Source: a cf. Phormidesmis sp. LEGE 11477
Lineage (GTDB): Bacteria; Cyanobacteriota; Cyanobacteriia; Phormidesmidales; Phormidesmidaceae
DNA: 48,503 nt
Assembly (NCBI RefSeq): GCF_015207105.1
Contig: NZ_JADEXO010000039.1
Coordinates: 1 to 48,503 of the forward strand
Reading direction: 5' to 3'
Shown here: one piece after another, positions 34,336-40,795 of the stretch
How the letters are laid out: each line of letters starts with the position of its first letter
Position numbering within the stretch: position 1 is the first letter of the stretch
Notes under the pieces: model-generated
Database searches by the model: none
What the model saw: the letters and a program-made list of their open reading frames with translations, nothing else
Told to the model about the DNA's origin: nothing
Program-made: the position numbers and the translations under genes

Positions 34336-34820
34336 GCAACAGCGATTGGAATGCTTACGCCAAAGAGCACTTAGAGCAACAATTTCCTGAGTTAGCCGAC
34401 GAAGGCTACACCATGACGAGTCCAGATACCATCGACTATAACTGCGTTGCTTGGGCAGTTGAGATAGAAGAAGAATGGTGGTGGCCAGATGCGATGGGTC
34501 AAGAATACTGGCCCGAAGGTGTTCTGCGAGAAGAAACGCTATCGGCTTTTGTTGCTGCGTTTGAAACTGTTGGCTATGAGATATGTGATAGCTCATCAAG
34601 GGAAGCTGGCTTTCTAAAAATCGCTATCTACGGTGATGCCTATCAGACACCAAAGCACGTCGCCAGACAGTTAGCGAATGGCGAATGGACAAGCAAGATT
34701 GGCCAATACGAAGACATTCGCCATAAAACCTTGAAAGCTCTAACGGGCCACCTCTGTCTTGGTAGGCATTCCCTAGCGCCATACGACGACGCGGGGTCCT
34801 ACCGCTCCAGAGAGGATTGA
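34329..34820 (+). CDS. DUF7689-like protein with altered C-terminus
   Basis: A 163-residue protein with DYNCVAWAVEIEEEWWWPDA, YWPEGVLREETLSAFVAAFE, VGYEICDSS, KIAIYGDAYQTPKHVARQL and EWTSKIGQYEDIRHKTLKAL. Conserved Cys, Trp and His residues suggest an enzyme-like core. The last 20 residues, from GHLCLGRHSL, are encoded by the 51-bp repeat copy at 34756-34806, so the natural C-terminus has been replaced by insertion of a repeat. It overlaps the previous gene by 7 bp. A toxin/immunity or enzyme/partner pair is possible but unproven. The true start could also be at 34296; ATG at 34329 fits coupling. Confidence 0.7.
   Translation: MVGNSDWNAYAKEHLEQQFPELADEGYTMTSPDTIDYNCVAWAVEIEEEWWWPDAMGQEYWPEGVLREETLSAFVAAFETVGYEICDSSSREAGFLKIAIYGDAYQTPKHVARQLANGEWTSKIGQYEDIRHKTLKALTGHLCLGRHSLAPYDDAGSYRSRED
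34756..34806 (+). repeat. 51-bp interspersed hairpin repeat, copy 2
   Basis: TCTTGGTAGGCATTCCCTAG starts the copy and GTCCTACCGCTC ends it; compare copy 1 at 33732-33782 in the opposite orientation. Outer arms GGTAGG/CCTACC are intact. It lies in the 3' end of the DUF7689-like gene and supplies its terminal codons. Confidence 0.75.
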
Positions 34821-34877
34821 CTTCAGGCGGTGCGGTTAGCCAGGCAGAGGCTGCTTCTGTCTAGTCAGGCGAGGGAC

Positions 34878-35159
34878 TCACTCAGGCGATGCGCTCACGC
34901 TTACTCGCTTGGTCAAAATCGCCATGACTTCATTCGGCTTGCCCATTGCGATCGCCCGGCTCCAGTCATTCGGCCCAGCGTAGCCCAGCTTGTGCAGTAG
35001 TAAAATGGTGCTGTGTACAGCGCTCGGTGGGCCGAGCAGCAGATGGCGAACCTGCCCCTGCGGTAGTGACAACGTGGATGAAGGAATGACGGCTGACGGG
35101 GAAGTGCTCGCAGCCGAAGCAGTGGACGCATGGGCGTCCTGGTTAGAAGGGATAAACAT
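34878..35159 (-). CDS. Small conserved cyanobacterial protein, paralogue 2
   Basis: A 93-residue soluble protein paralogous to the one at 366-620. After a serine/alanine-rich N-terminus (to about residue 34) it shows VRHLLLGPPSAVHSTILLLH, KLGYAGPNDWSRAIAMGKPN and EVMAILTKRVSV. The shared residues are VRHxLxG, AVxSTIxLL, KLGYAxPxDWS and xxLxKR. Function is unknown. It has the same leader RNA (35339-35494) and a start-proximal hairpin (35166-35203). It converges on the DUF7689-like gene with 57 bp between. ATG at 35159 is supported by alignment with the other copy. Confidence 0.65.
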   Translation of the reverse strand: MFIPSNQDAHASTASAASTSPSAVIPSSTLSLPQGQVRHLLLGPPSAVHSTILLLHKLGYAGPNDWSRAIAMGKPNEVMAILTKRVSVSASPE

Positions 35160-35165
35160 GAGTGT

Positions 35166-35203
35166 CTGGTCTCCGAATTAAGACAAGTGAACTAGGAAAC
35201 CAG
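35166..35203 (-). promoter_or_regulatory. Hairpin just before the start codon, copy B
   Basis: On the minus strand CTGGTTTCC (35203-35195) pairs with GGAGACCAG (35174-35166), with one G-T pair. The GGAG in the 3' arm lies at Shine-Dalgarno distance from the ATG at 35159, so pairing would hide it. The hairpin corresponds to 320-360 of the first copy. Confidence 0.5.
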
Positions 35204-35280
35204 AACTTCTAACATTGGGCCACATCGTTTACCACAACAATACTGGCGAATATCTATAGACTGTCTCGGCGATGTGGCGT

Positions 35281-35310
35281 AACTTTATACGAATGCATCC
35301 GCATAAAGTT
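35281..35310. repeat. Palindrome with CGAATGCATCCG core, copy 1
   Basis: AACTTTATACG and CGCATAAAGTT flank AATGCATC and pair over 11 positions with one mismatch. It lies in the leader of the small gene at 35159, in a stretch that copy A of the leader lacks. The same core with other arms occurs at 24059-24080 and 39743-39770. Confidence 0.6.
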
Positions 35311-35338
35311 GTTGACCTCAGCGACGCCGCAAAGTGTA

Positions 35339-35494
35339 GTGCAAATCGGAGCGCTAAGGTACAGTGACCCTTAAGCTCGCAGACTGCCTGATTCAGTTTG
35401 TCAGCCTAGCCGTCGGTGGGTGCGGGAACACCTACCGATGGCGCTTGAGTCAAGTGAGTTCTGAAAAATAGGCGTGATAGGCATCACACCTTAG
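35339..35494 (-). ncRNA. Structured leader RNA, copy B
   Basis: On the minus strand this runs from CTAAGG at 35494 to CGATTTGCAC at 35339, 156 nt, and aligns to 130-288. First hairpin GGTGTGAT/ATCACGCC replaces TGCGGC/GCCGTA of copy A. Second is TCGGTAGGTG/CACCCACCGA. Third has GAGC/GCTC outside and AAGG/CCTT inside; copy A has GCTA/TAGC outside. The paired positions change together. Between this element and the start codon at 35159 lies about 135 nt with the palindrome 35281-35310, not present in copy A. Confidence 0.6.
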
Positions 35495-35590
35495 CTATTG
35501 AAGGTAGGCTGATTTTTGCGATGAGTCAAGTGCGGTGAGTCGAAGACTGTTCCAAGCTATTCTGATTGGCAACGGAACAGAATAGAAACT

Positions 35591-35791
35591 ATGTGGATTC
35601 AAAAAATCATGCAAGAGTTGCAAAAGATTCCTGAAGATAAGCTAGCCGAAATCTACGACCTGATTCACGACTTTCGTTTGGGGCTGGACAAAGAACCTCA
35701 GCAACCTAGAAAACCAGGTCTCATTGAAGGCTCTGTGGATGACGCCTTTTTTGAGCCTCTGCCTGAAGAAGAGCTTCGACTGTGGGAGTGA
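35591..35791 (+). CDS. Antitoxin-like small protein, orphan
   Basis: A 66-residue protein. It begins MWIQKIMQELQKIPEDKLAE and IYDLIHDFRLGL, with PRKPGLIEGSVDDAFFEPLP and EEELRLWE at the end. This resembles the small antitoxins of cyanobacterial VapBC-type pairs: a helical N-terminus and an acidic, toxin-binding tail. No toxin gene follows; the next 740 bp hold repeats. So it is an orphan antitoxin or a remnant. ATG at 35591 is used; upstream is a gene-free region. Confidence 0.65.
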   Translation: MWIQKIMQELQKIPEDKLAEIYDLIHDFRLGLDKEPQQPRKPGLIEGSVDDAFFEPLPEEELRLWE

Positions 35792-35861
35792 AATGCATTC
35801 TAAAGGCTTTCCCTAAATGTGCAGATGGGAATGGCGCTGGCATAAAGCGGAATTGATGCAG

Positions 35862-36008
35862 ACTGCGACTGATAAAGTACAGTTGATGACTGAACGATTG
35901 CAGAGTGCGACTGAGCAAGTCCCGTTGGTGACTCAACGATTCCCCTATGGTGCGGAAAGGTTCCCGAGTGCGACTGAGCAGGTCCCGTTGGTGACTGAGA
36001 GAAATTTG
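35862..36008 (+). repeat. 21-bp tandem repeat, seven units
   Basis: Seven 21-bp units read in one frame as seven-residue units: TATDKVQ, LMTERLQ, SATEQVP, LVTQRFP, YGAERFP, SATEQVP and LVTERNL. Units three and six are nearly identical. The 35817-36317 frame that contains them runs into a GC-rich repeat and has no protein-like end, so coding is doubtful. The region 35792-36214 otherwise shows no gene. Confidence 0.7.
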
Positions 36009-36071
36009 GTCAAGCTGACTGCCCGAGATGCTTGTGAGCTAACACTTTCAGCAGCACCGCCCGAAGTAAAT

Positions 36072-36171
36072 CCCCTCCGGGGAGGGGTGGCCGTAGGCCG
36101 GGGTGGGTCCGGCAACGCGCGTCATACACCGGACCCACCTCCCCCTTCGGGTACTCCTCCCTGGGAGGAGA
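36072..36171. repeat. GC-rich multi-hairpin interspersed repeat
   Basis: Three stems lie side by side. The first is CCCCTCC with a GGGGAGGGG run at about 36073-36088. The second is GGTGGGTCCGG (36103-36113) with CCGGACCCACC (36130-36140), a perfect 11-bp stem. The third is CTCCTCCC with GGGAGGAG (36155-36171). Its base composition differs strongly from the neighbouring DNA. Such elements are scattered in many bacterial genomes. Confidence 0.7.
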
Positions 36172-36214
36172 GTTGTCCCGGCGATGTGATTGAGGTTTCC
36201 TACTCGAAGGGGCG

Positions 36215-36528
36215 CTATGCATCAGCCGATGTTGTGCCGTCGTCCATTGTCAATAGCCGCCGCTCTAGCATCTCCCATTCACTGCGAGAAACGCGGATTG
36301 CAGCCTCCTTGCACTGAATCAGTAGCTCGTTAACATAGAGATAGTTTTGAAGCGCCTTTGATTCTTTGTAGGAGAAACTAACATCATCAGCGCTAAGCTC
36401 TAACGCTTCTAGCCAAATACGCTGAAGCTGATCTGCCCATACTCGCCATGCTTCGGATAAATCATCAACAGCAGGCAGGCGACTTTTATAGGCTGAAAGG
36501 TCACCTGCAATTAGATTGAAGACTCGAG
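36215..36528 (-). pseudogene. C-terminal piece of the NACHT protein, out of frame
   Basis: On the minus strand, in a frame different from that of the NACHT gene at 36532, translation gives HSLNTRVFNLIAGDLSAYKS and RLPAVDDLSEAWRVWADQLQ, and later VNELLIQCKEAAIRVSRSEW followed by EMLERRLLTMDDG and a stop at 36215. Cyanobacterial NACHT proteins often end with a LIxCKEAAxRVSxxxW-type segment, so this looks like the lost tail. No start codon is well placed for an independent gene. The frameshift lies in the microsatellite 36541-36760 or just after it. Confidence 0.7.
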
Positions 36529-36531
36529 TAT

Positions 36532-38346
36532 TTAAAGAATGATGACTTTGGCGCTGGCTTTGGCGCTGGCTTTGGCGCTGGCTTTGGCGCTGTCGATGGC
36601 GATAGCTTTGTCGATGGCGATAGCTCTGTCGATAGCGCTGTCGATGGCTCTAGCTCTGGCGATGTCAATGGCCCTGGCTCTGTCGCTGTTGCTGTCGATG
36701 GCTCTGTCGCTGTCGCTGTCGCTGTCGATGGCTCTGGTTCTGGCGATGTCGATGGAGATCGCAAGCATAGCCGCTCGTTGAGACAATTCCGAAGACCCCG
36801 CATTATTCACTGCCGCCCATATCACCAACTTCTGAAGCCTTGGATACGGAGCAATATAAGCTCGCGTCTTCCAATCAATTGCTGTAAAAAGCTGAATCGA
36901 TCGGTTCGACATCAAACCAGACACTAGCAAGAAGACCTCACGCCATCTCTCATCTGTCAGATGCTCGTCAACCAACTCTCTCTCTTTCTGCTCTTCTACG
37001 ATATGTAGCGCTGTCAAGTATTCCTGAAGGGTCAAATGAGAGAACGAGTAGGCATCCGTTGCCCGCTCCACCAAGATGCCTTGCTGTACTTCAATAGCTG
37101 TCAAAACCTCATCAGCATTCAGATACCCTGGCGCATCCAGCGTGTCCGATAGAAACACCGCAATTCTCTCAGTCACAACAGCTTTAGAGAAAAAGAGCTG
37201 GTCTTGTACAAAGCTGTCGTAGGCAATCTTTGCCAGCATCAGCTTCTCTAACTCTGGATGAAAGCCTTCATAGATTGGGTCTGGCTTCAAACGCTTTTGA
37301 GCAGACCATTCATGCAAAATGATATTCAGTGCCCGTTCGTAAAGCACACTGCGCTTGCTCGGCAGCGTCTGTTCCCGATCATAAACCAAACACAGAAACG
37401 TCAGCAACAGCGGCGTCTGAGCCAGCTCTTTTGCCGCCTCGTGTTTGTCTTCAAACAGTAGCTCGCGATACTTATCAGCCGTCCCCAAATCTTCATCTTC
37501 TGCGGACCCAAACCACCGATCGATAAACTGCTTAATCTGTTCATCATCAAATTCGGCAATCGTCACATCCGTGAATCGACGAAAGCTACTGCGATAGGCC
37601 GCAATTCGACAAGACGACACAAAGCGATTATTGTCGTACCTATCGACAAAATCCTCAATCTGTTCAATCACATGATCGAGATTCTGCGAAGCGACCTCAT
37701 CTAATCCATCGAACAGCACCAACAGCTTCCCCTGCTCCAAAGCAGACTCCACCAAAGCTTCAGCCGCCGGAAACTTGTACTTGTCAAATTCTTGAACAAT
37801 CCTCTGTTTGATATCAATCTGCTCTTCTCGAAACTTCCTGAGTTCTAGAAATACAGGGATACACTCCTGATGAATCTGACCGTCTTTCTTCAGCGCTTCT
37901 AAACCAACCTTTCGTAAAAAAGTAGACTTACCAATACCCGGTCCGCCCAGCACCATCAGAAACTGCTTGGCGTTAGCAACGTCCATACCCTTGAGTCGTT
38001 TCGCCTCGCTGGCCCCAAAGCTTCGTCGCCCCTGAGTCCGATACCCATCCTCTAGCTCTTCTAATCCAACGAAAGCCCGACGGCTCTCATCATCCAGCAG
38101 ATTGACAGTTGTGTAGATCTTCTCTAGATCTAGAGGCTCTTTCATCAGCCCCGGCATGATCTTTATCTTGCACTGCCATTTGATGTAGTTCTCTATGTAC
38201 GCATCAGAGGCTTCAATGACGCACTGTGCATGTTGAGTTTCGCTATAGGCACCCCTAATCTCCTTCGCCGCATACTTTCCTGCATTGATAGCCTGGTCAA
38301 ATACAGAAACAGCAATACCGCCAATCGCACTTTCAAATAGAGGCAT
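36532..38346 (-). CDS. NACHT-domain NTPase, C-terminus out of frame
   Basis: A 604-residue STAND-type NTPase of the NACHT family, a group that includes bacterial antiphage proteins (bNACHT). The N-terminal 120 residues form an unassigned helical region. Walker A is GGPGIGKST (134-142), Walker B LLVLFDGLDEV (208-218), followed by the RIAAYRSSFRRF sensor region and QTPLLLTFLCLVYDR. The C-terminal region has SHLTLQEYLTALHIVEEQKE, then a repetitive AIDSAKASAK-type tail from about 545 coded by a hexanucleotide-like repeat at 36541-36760. The stop at 36532 is in that tail, and the usual C-terminus lies out of frame at 36215-36528. It diverges from the methyltransferase gene and shares a 161-bp intergenic region with it. 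Confidence 0.85.
   Translation of the reverse strand: MPLFESAIGGIAVSVFDQAINAGKYAAKEIRGAYSETQHAQCVIEASDAYIENYIKWQCKIKIMPGLMKEPLDLEKIYTTVNLLDDESRRAFVGLEELEDGYRTQGRRSFGASEAKRLKGMDVANAKQFLMVLGGPGIGKSTFLRKVGLEALKKDGQIHQECIPVFLELRKFREEQIDIKQRIVQEFDKYKFPAAEALVESALEQGKLLVLFDGLDEVASQNLDHVIEQIEDFVDRYDNNRFVSSCRIAAYRSSFRRFTDVTIAEFDDEQIKQFIDRWFGSAEDEDLGTADKYRELLFEDKHEAAKELAQTPLLLTFLCLVYDREQTLPSKRSVLYERALNIILHEWSAQKRLKPDPIYEGFHPELEKLMLAKIAYDSFVQDQLFFSKAVVTERIAVFLSDTLDAPGYLNADEVLTAIEVQQGILVERATDAYSFSHLTLQEYLTALHIVEEQKERELVDEHLTDERWREVFLLVSGLMSNRSIQLFTAIDWKTRAYIAPYPRLQKLVIWAAVNNAGSSELSQRAAMLAISIDIARTRAIDSDSDSDRAIDSNSDRARAIDIARARAIDSAIDRAIAIDKAIAIDSAKASAKASAKASAKVIIL
36541..36760. repeat. Degenerate hexanucleotide microsatellite in the NACHT gene
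   Basis: The plus strand carries about 220 bp of degenerate 6-bp and 12-bp units such as GGCTTTGGCGCT and GTCGATGGCGAT. All minus-strand frames are open across it. It encodes the AIDS/AKAS-type repeats at the end of the NACHT protein. Such repeats are prone to slippage and to indels, which explains the frame break next to it. Confidence 0.85.
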
Positions 38347-38372
38347 GAGCGTTCCTTCTTAAGCGTTACTGG

Positions 38373-38601
38373 TACTTCGGCAAAGTGAATAACACTAGAG
38401 AGTAGCATATGTTCTAAATTAGTCCTCAAATCATGATACAAACGTATTGAGACACCATTTCTGAAAGGGTCGGTTCAGCCAGCACTTCTCTACAGGTAGC
38501 CCTGCTTATGCTTGCTTCCACAGCAAGGCCGTCAGTTTTATCTTCTGATACGGTTGGCCAAACGTCTAGCTATAGAACTTGTGCTGAGTACTTTGCCGGG
38601 A
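38373..38601. repeat. 229-bp direct repeat, copy 1
   Basis: From TACTTCGGCAAAGTGAAT to CTTTGCCGGG this sequence matches 40796-41024 without indels, with only scattered base changes. It covers the NACHT-methyltransferase intergenic region and the first 31 codons of the methyltransferase. Confidence 0.9.
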
Positions 38602-39674
38602 TTGGCCTGGTGCGGCTAGGTCTAGAAAGAGCAGGCTGGAACATCATTTTCGCCAATGACTGGGCGCGTGAGAAGTTTGATATGTACGCTGCCTATTTCC
38701 AGGAAGCTGAGGATCACTACACTCTCGAAAATGTGTTCGATCTCTGCCAGGCGAATGTCCCGCCCTCTCTACTGGCAACAGCCTCTTTCCCCTGCATCGA
38801 TCTTTCCTTAGCAGGCAATCAAAACGGCCTGAGTGGTCATCACTCAAGCGCTTTCTGGGGGTTCATTGAAGCTCTCAAGCGTCAACAAAGCAGACCGCCT
38901 TTAGTGATGCTTGAGAACGTCGGTGGCTGGTTGACATCAAATCAGGGGAAAGACTTTCGGCTCACGATAGAAGCACTTAACCGACTTGGCTATGCTTGCG
39001 ATGTCTTTGCTGTAGACGCAGCTCGTTTCGTGCCGCAGAGCAGACTGAGGGTGTTTGTAGTGGGTGTACAAACTGCTGAGCCTAGTGATGACTTGCTGAC
39101 ACTGGCGCGAAGGCCAACGTCTCTAAAGACAAAATCGTTAGACCGAGCGATCGCTTCTAACCAAGACCTGCTGTGGAACTTTTTGAACATTCCTCCACTG
39201 CCTGATGGACTAGCGAGGCCGCTAGATAGCATTGTTGAAGATATATCAGAAGTCGATGAGCGATGGTGGGCAGCTTCAGAAGTAGAGCGTCATCTACAGA
39301 TGATGAGTGCTATCAACATCGCTCATATTGACGAACTACAACAACGCTGTGGCTATTCCTATCGCACGATGTATCGCCGTGTTCGTAGCGGCCAGCAGCG
39401 AGCAGAACTTCGCAAGGACAATATCGCCGGATGCCTACGGACAGCGCGAGGCGGAAGCAGTCGCCAAATGCTAGTCAGAGTAGGACCTGACGGTATTAGA
39501 ATGCGGATGATGACCCCACGAGAATATGCACGGCTCCAAGGGGTTCCAGACGACTATCCTCTACCGAAGAACATAAACCAGGCGCTGACAGGCTTCGGCG
39601 ATGCTGTATGCGTTCCCGTGGTTACCTGGATAGGCGAGAACATATTGAACCCTCTGGCTGCTACGCTTCTATAG
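38508..39674 (+). CDS. DNA (cytosine-5) methyltransferase
   Basis: A 388-residue type II C5 DNA methyltransferase that adds methyl groups from SAM to cytosine. Motif I is YFAGIGLVRLGLERAGW (about 29-45). Motif IV is FPCIDLSLAG with catalytic Cys96. Motif VI is MLENVGGWL with Glu136, motif VIII QSRLRVFVVG, and motifs IX-X are CLRTARGGSSRQ and TPREYARLQGVP with GFGDAVCVPVV. The variable target-recognition region is about 215-310. It faces a convergent PD-(D/E)XK gene (39770-40294), probably its restriction partner. The recognition site cannot be read from sequence. Its 5' end and promoter are duplicated at 40796-41024. Confidence 0.93.
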   Translation: MLASTARPSVLSSDTVGQTSSYRTCAEYFAGIGLVRLGLERAGWNIIFANDWAREKFDMYAAYFQEAEDHYTLENVFDLCQANVPPSLLATASFPCIDLSLAGNQNGLSGHHSSAFWGFIEALKRQQSRPPLVMLENVGGWLTSNQGKDFRLTIEALNRLGYACDVFAVDAARFVPQSRLRVFVVGVQTAEPSDDLLTLARRPTSLKTKSLDRAIASNQDLLWNFLNIPPLPDGLARPLDSIVEDISEVDERWWAASEVERHLQMMSAINIAHIDELQQRCGYSYRTMYRRVRSGQQRAELRKDNIAGCLRTARGGSSRQMLVRVGPDGIRMRMMTPREYARLQGVPDDYPLPKNINQALTGFGDAVCVPVVTWIGENILNPLAATLL

Positions 39675-39698
39675 CTTTTGTCACTTGACTGAGGTACA

Positions 39699-39722
39699 GC
39701 TTTCAGGCTGAAAGCATTGTGT
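39699..39722 (+). terminator. Candidate terminator of the methyltransferase gene
   Basis: GCTTTCA (39699-39705) and TGAAAGC (39709-39715) form a 7-bp stem with a 3-base loop, then a T-rich ATTGTGTT. It is short but placed 25 bp after the stop. Confidence 0.4.
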
Positions 39723-39742
39723 TCTAACGGGTCAAATGACGC

Positions 39743-39770
39743 GCCTGTACCGAATGCATCCGGTACAGGC
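39743..39770. repeat. Palindrome with CGAATGCATCCG core, copy 2
   Basis: GCCTGTACCG and CGGTACAGGC flank AATGCATC, a perfect 10-bp stem. It lies between the convergent methyltransferase and nuclease genes and its last base overlaps the nuclease stop codon, so it could end transcription on both strands. The core is shared with the palindromes at 35281-35310 and 24059-24080, but the arms differ. Confidence 0.65.
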
Positions 39771-40294
39771 TATACCGGCTCAATCAAAGCGCCATTCCTG
39801 ATCTCCATCAGCTTAGTACCCTGTGACACGACAAATCTGTAAGTGACAGAACGTCGAAATCGCTGACGAGACGCAGCGCGATAATTCTCTTGAAGCTCTG
39901 GTAGCCACCTATCAAAAGTCGCTATCAGCTCACTACGTTCTACAAGCCAAACCTCGACATCTTTGTAGGTGCTGCTTCTAACCACGAATAGGTGATCGAC
40001 TGCGCGTTCGTTTTGGAGCTTCTCTAGCCCTCGATTGCGATGATATTGATACTCAAAACTGTTGCCGATGAGCGCTGACTTGACTTCGAAGTTTTCTAAG
40101 TCAGCACCATCACCAGGGCTAGCGCGATCGCCCATCAGAATAGCGGCAAAGACCTCCCAGTCCTTAGAGCCAACGCTACCCTGTAACGTGAAGCCATACT
40201 GTTCATAGATGGCTGACTTATCCTGGCTGTAGTCAAGGATGAACTGTTTATAGAATGAATAAGCTGCTGAAGGGTTGATGCGAAACACAGACAC
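39770..40294 (-). CDS. PD-(D/E)XK restriction endonuclease-like protein
   Basis: A 174-residue protein with a nuclease-type active site in GDGADLENFEVKSA: Asp65, Glu70 and Lys72 give the D-x4-E-x-K form. The preceding strand is WEVFAAILMGDRASPG, and EVWLVERSELIATFDRWLPE follows. I do not recognise a named restriction enzyme. The convergent C5 methyltransferase and the shared island suggest a type II restriction-modification pair, an inference from position. The gene ends 95 bp from the methyltransferase stop. Start ATG at 40294. Confidence 0.7.
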   Translation of the reverse strand: MSVFRINPSAAYSFYKQFILDYSQDKSAIYEQYGFTLQGSVGSKDWEVFAAILMGDRASPGDGADLENFEVKSALIGNSFEYQYHRNRGLEKLQNERAVDHLFVVRSSTYKDVEVWLVERSELIATFDRWLPELQENYRAASRQRFRRSVTYRFVVSQGTKLMEIRNGALIEPV

Positions 40295-40475
40295 TCTAGG
40301 AAAGTCTAAGCGTTAGTATAAGCAGTGCCTGTCTCCTGCACACAACTCTCCTAATATCGAGCTTTTTCGCTGGATGACTGAATACTTCAGTGCAATTTTC
40401 TAGCGTAGCTCAATGACGCCAACTACTTGGACTTCGAGTACTATCCAACGTGCTGATGCAGGTCTGACGGTCTCT

Positions 40476-40775
40476 TCAAGCAACGCTCACAGTCAAACTT
40501 CTCGTCCACTCCGCGTTTCCAACTTCGCCCCGCATCAGCGCTGAGACTTGGAATGCCTGATCCACTCTGGGAAATTCGATGACTTCACCACTAGGCCAGA
40601 CTTCAACCTCTACGAGTTCTTCCTCGCTAGGGTAGAAATTAGTGAGGACTCCGTTAATCCGCTTAGCAAACTGTAAGCTGCTGATCGGCCATAGGCTTCT
40701 CATCCCTGTACTGAAGACGACTTCTAGCTGGCCATCTTTCACACGAGCCGAGACTGCTTTAACCGCGTTCTGCAT
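40476..40775 (-). CDS. DUF2442 domain protein
   Basis: A 99-residue protein with the DUF2442 pattern: VKDGQLEVVFSTGMRSLWPI near the start and VEVWPSGEVIEFPRVDQAFQ toward the end. Family members often sit beside toxin-like DUF4160 genes or in mobile regions; no partner is seen here. It is upstream of the nuclease gene on the same strand, 181 bp away, and its promoter region touches the repeat copy at 40796. ATG at 40775; a TTG at 40778 is in the same frame. Confidence 0.7.
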   Translation of the reverse strand: MQNAVKAVSARVKDGQLEVVFSTGMRSLWPISSLQFAKRINGVLTNFYPSEEELVEVEVWPSGEVIEFPRVDQAFQVSALMRGEVGNAEWTRSLTVSVA

Positions 40776-40795
40776 CAATCTGTCTCCATTACTGT

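Noticed and set aside
35817-36317. A 166-codon frame through the 21-bp repeat and the GC-rich repeat
   Set aside because: Its sequence is repeat-derived, it runs through the GC-rich hairpins, and its end overlaps the NACHT tail on the other strand.
36539-36781. An alanine/leucine-rich frame on the plus strand
   Set aside because: It is the mirror of the NACHT microsatellite; it looks hydrophobic only because of the repeat.
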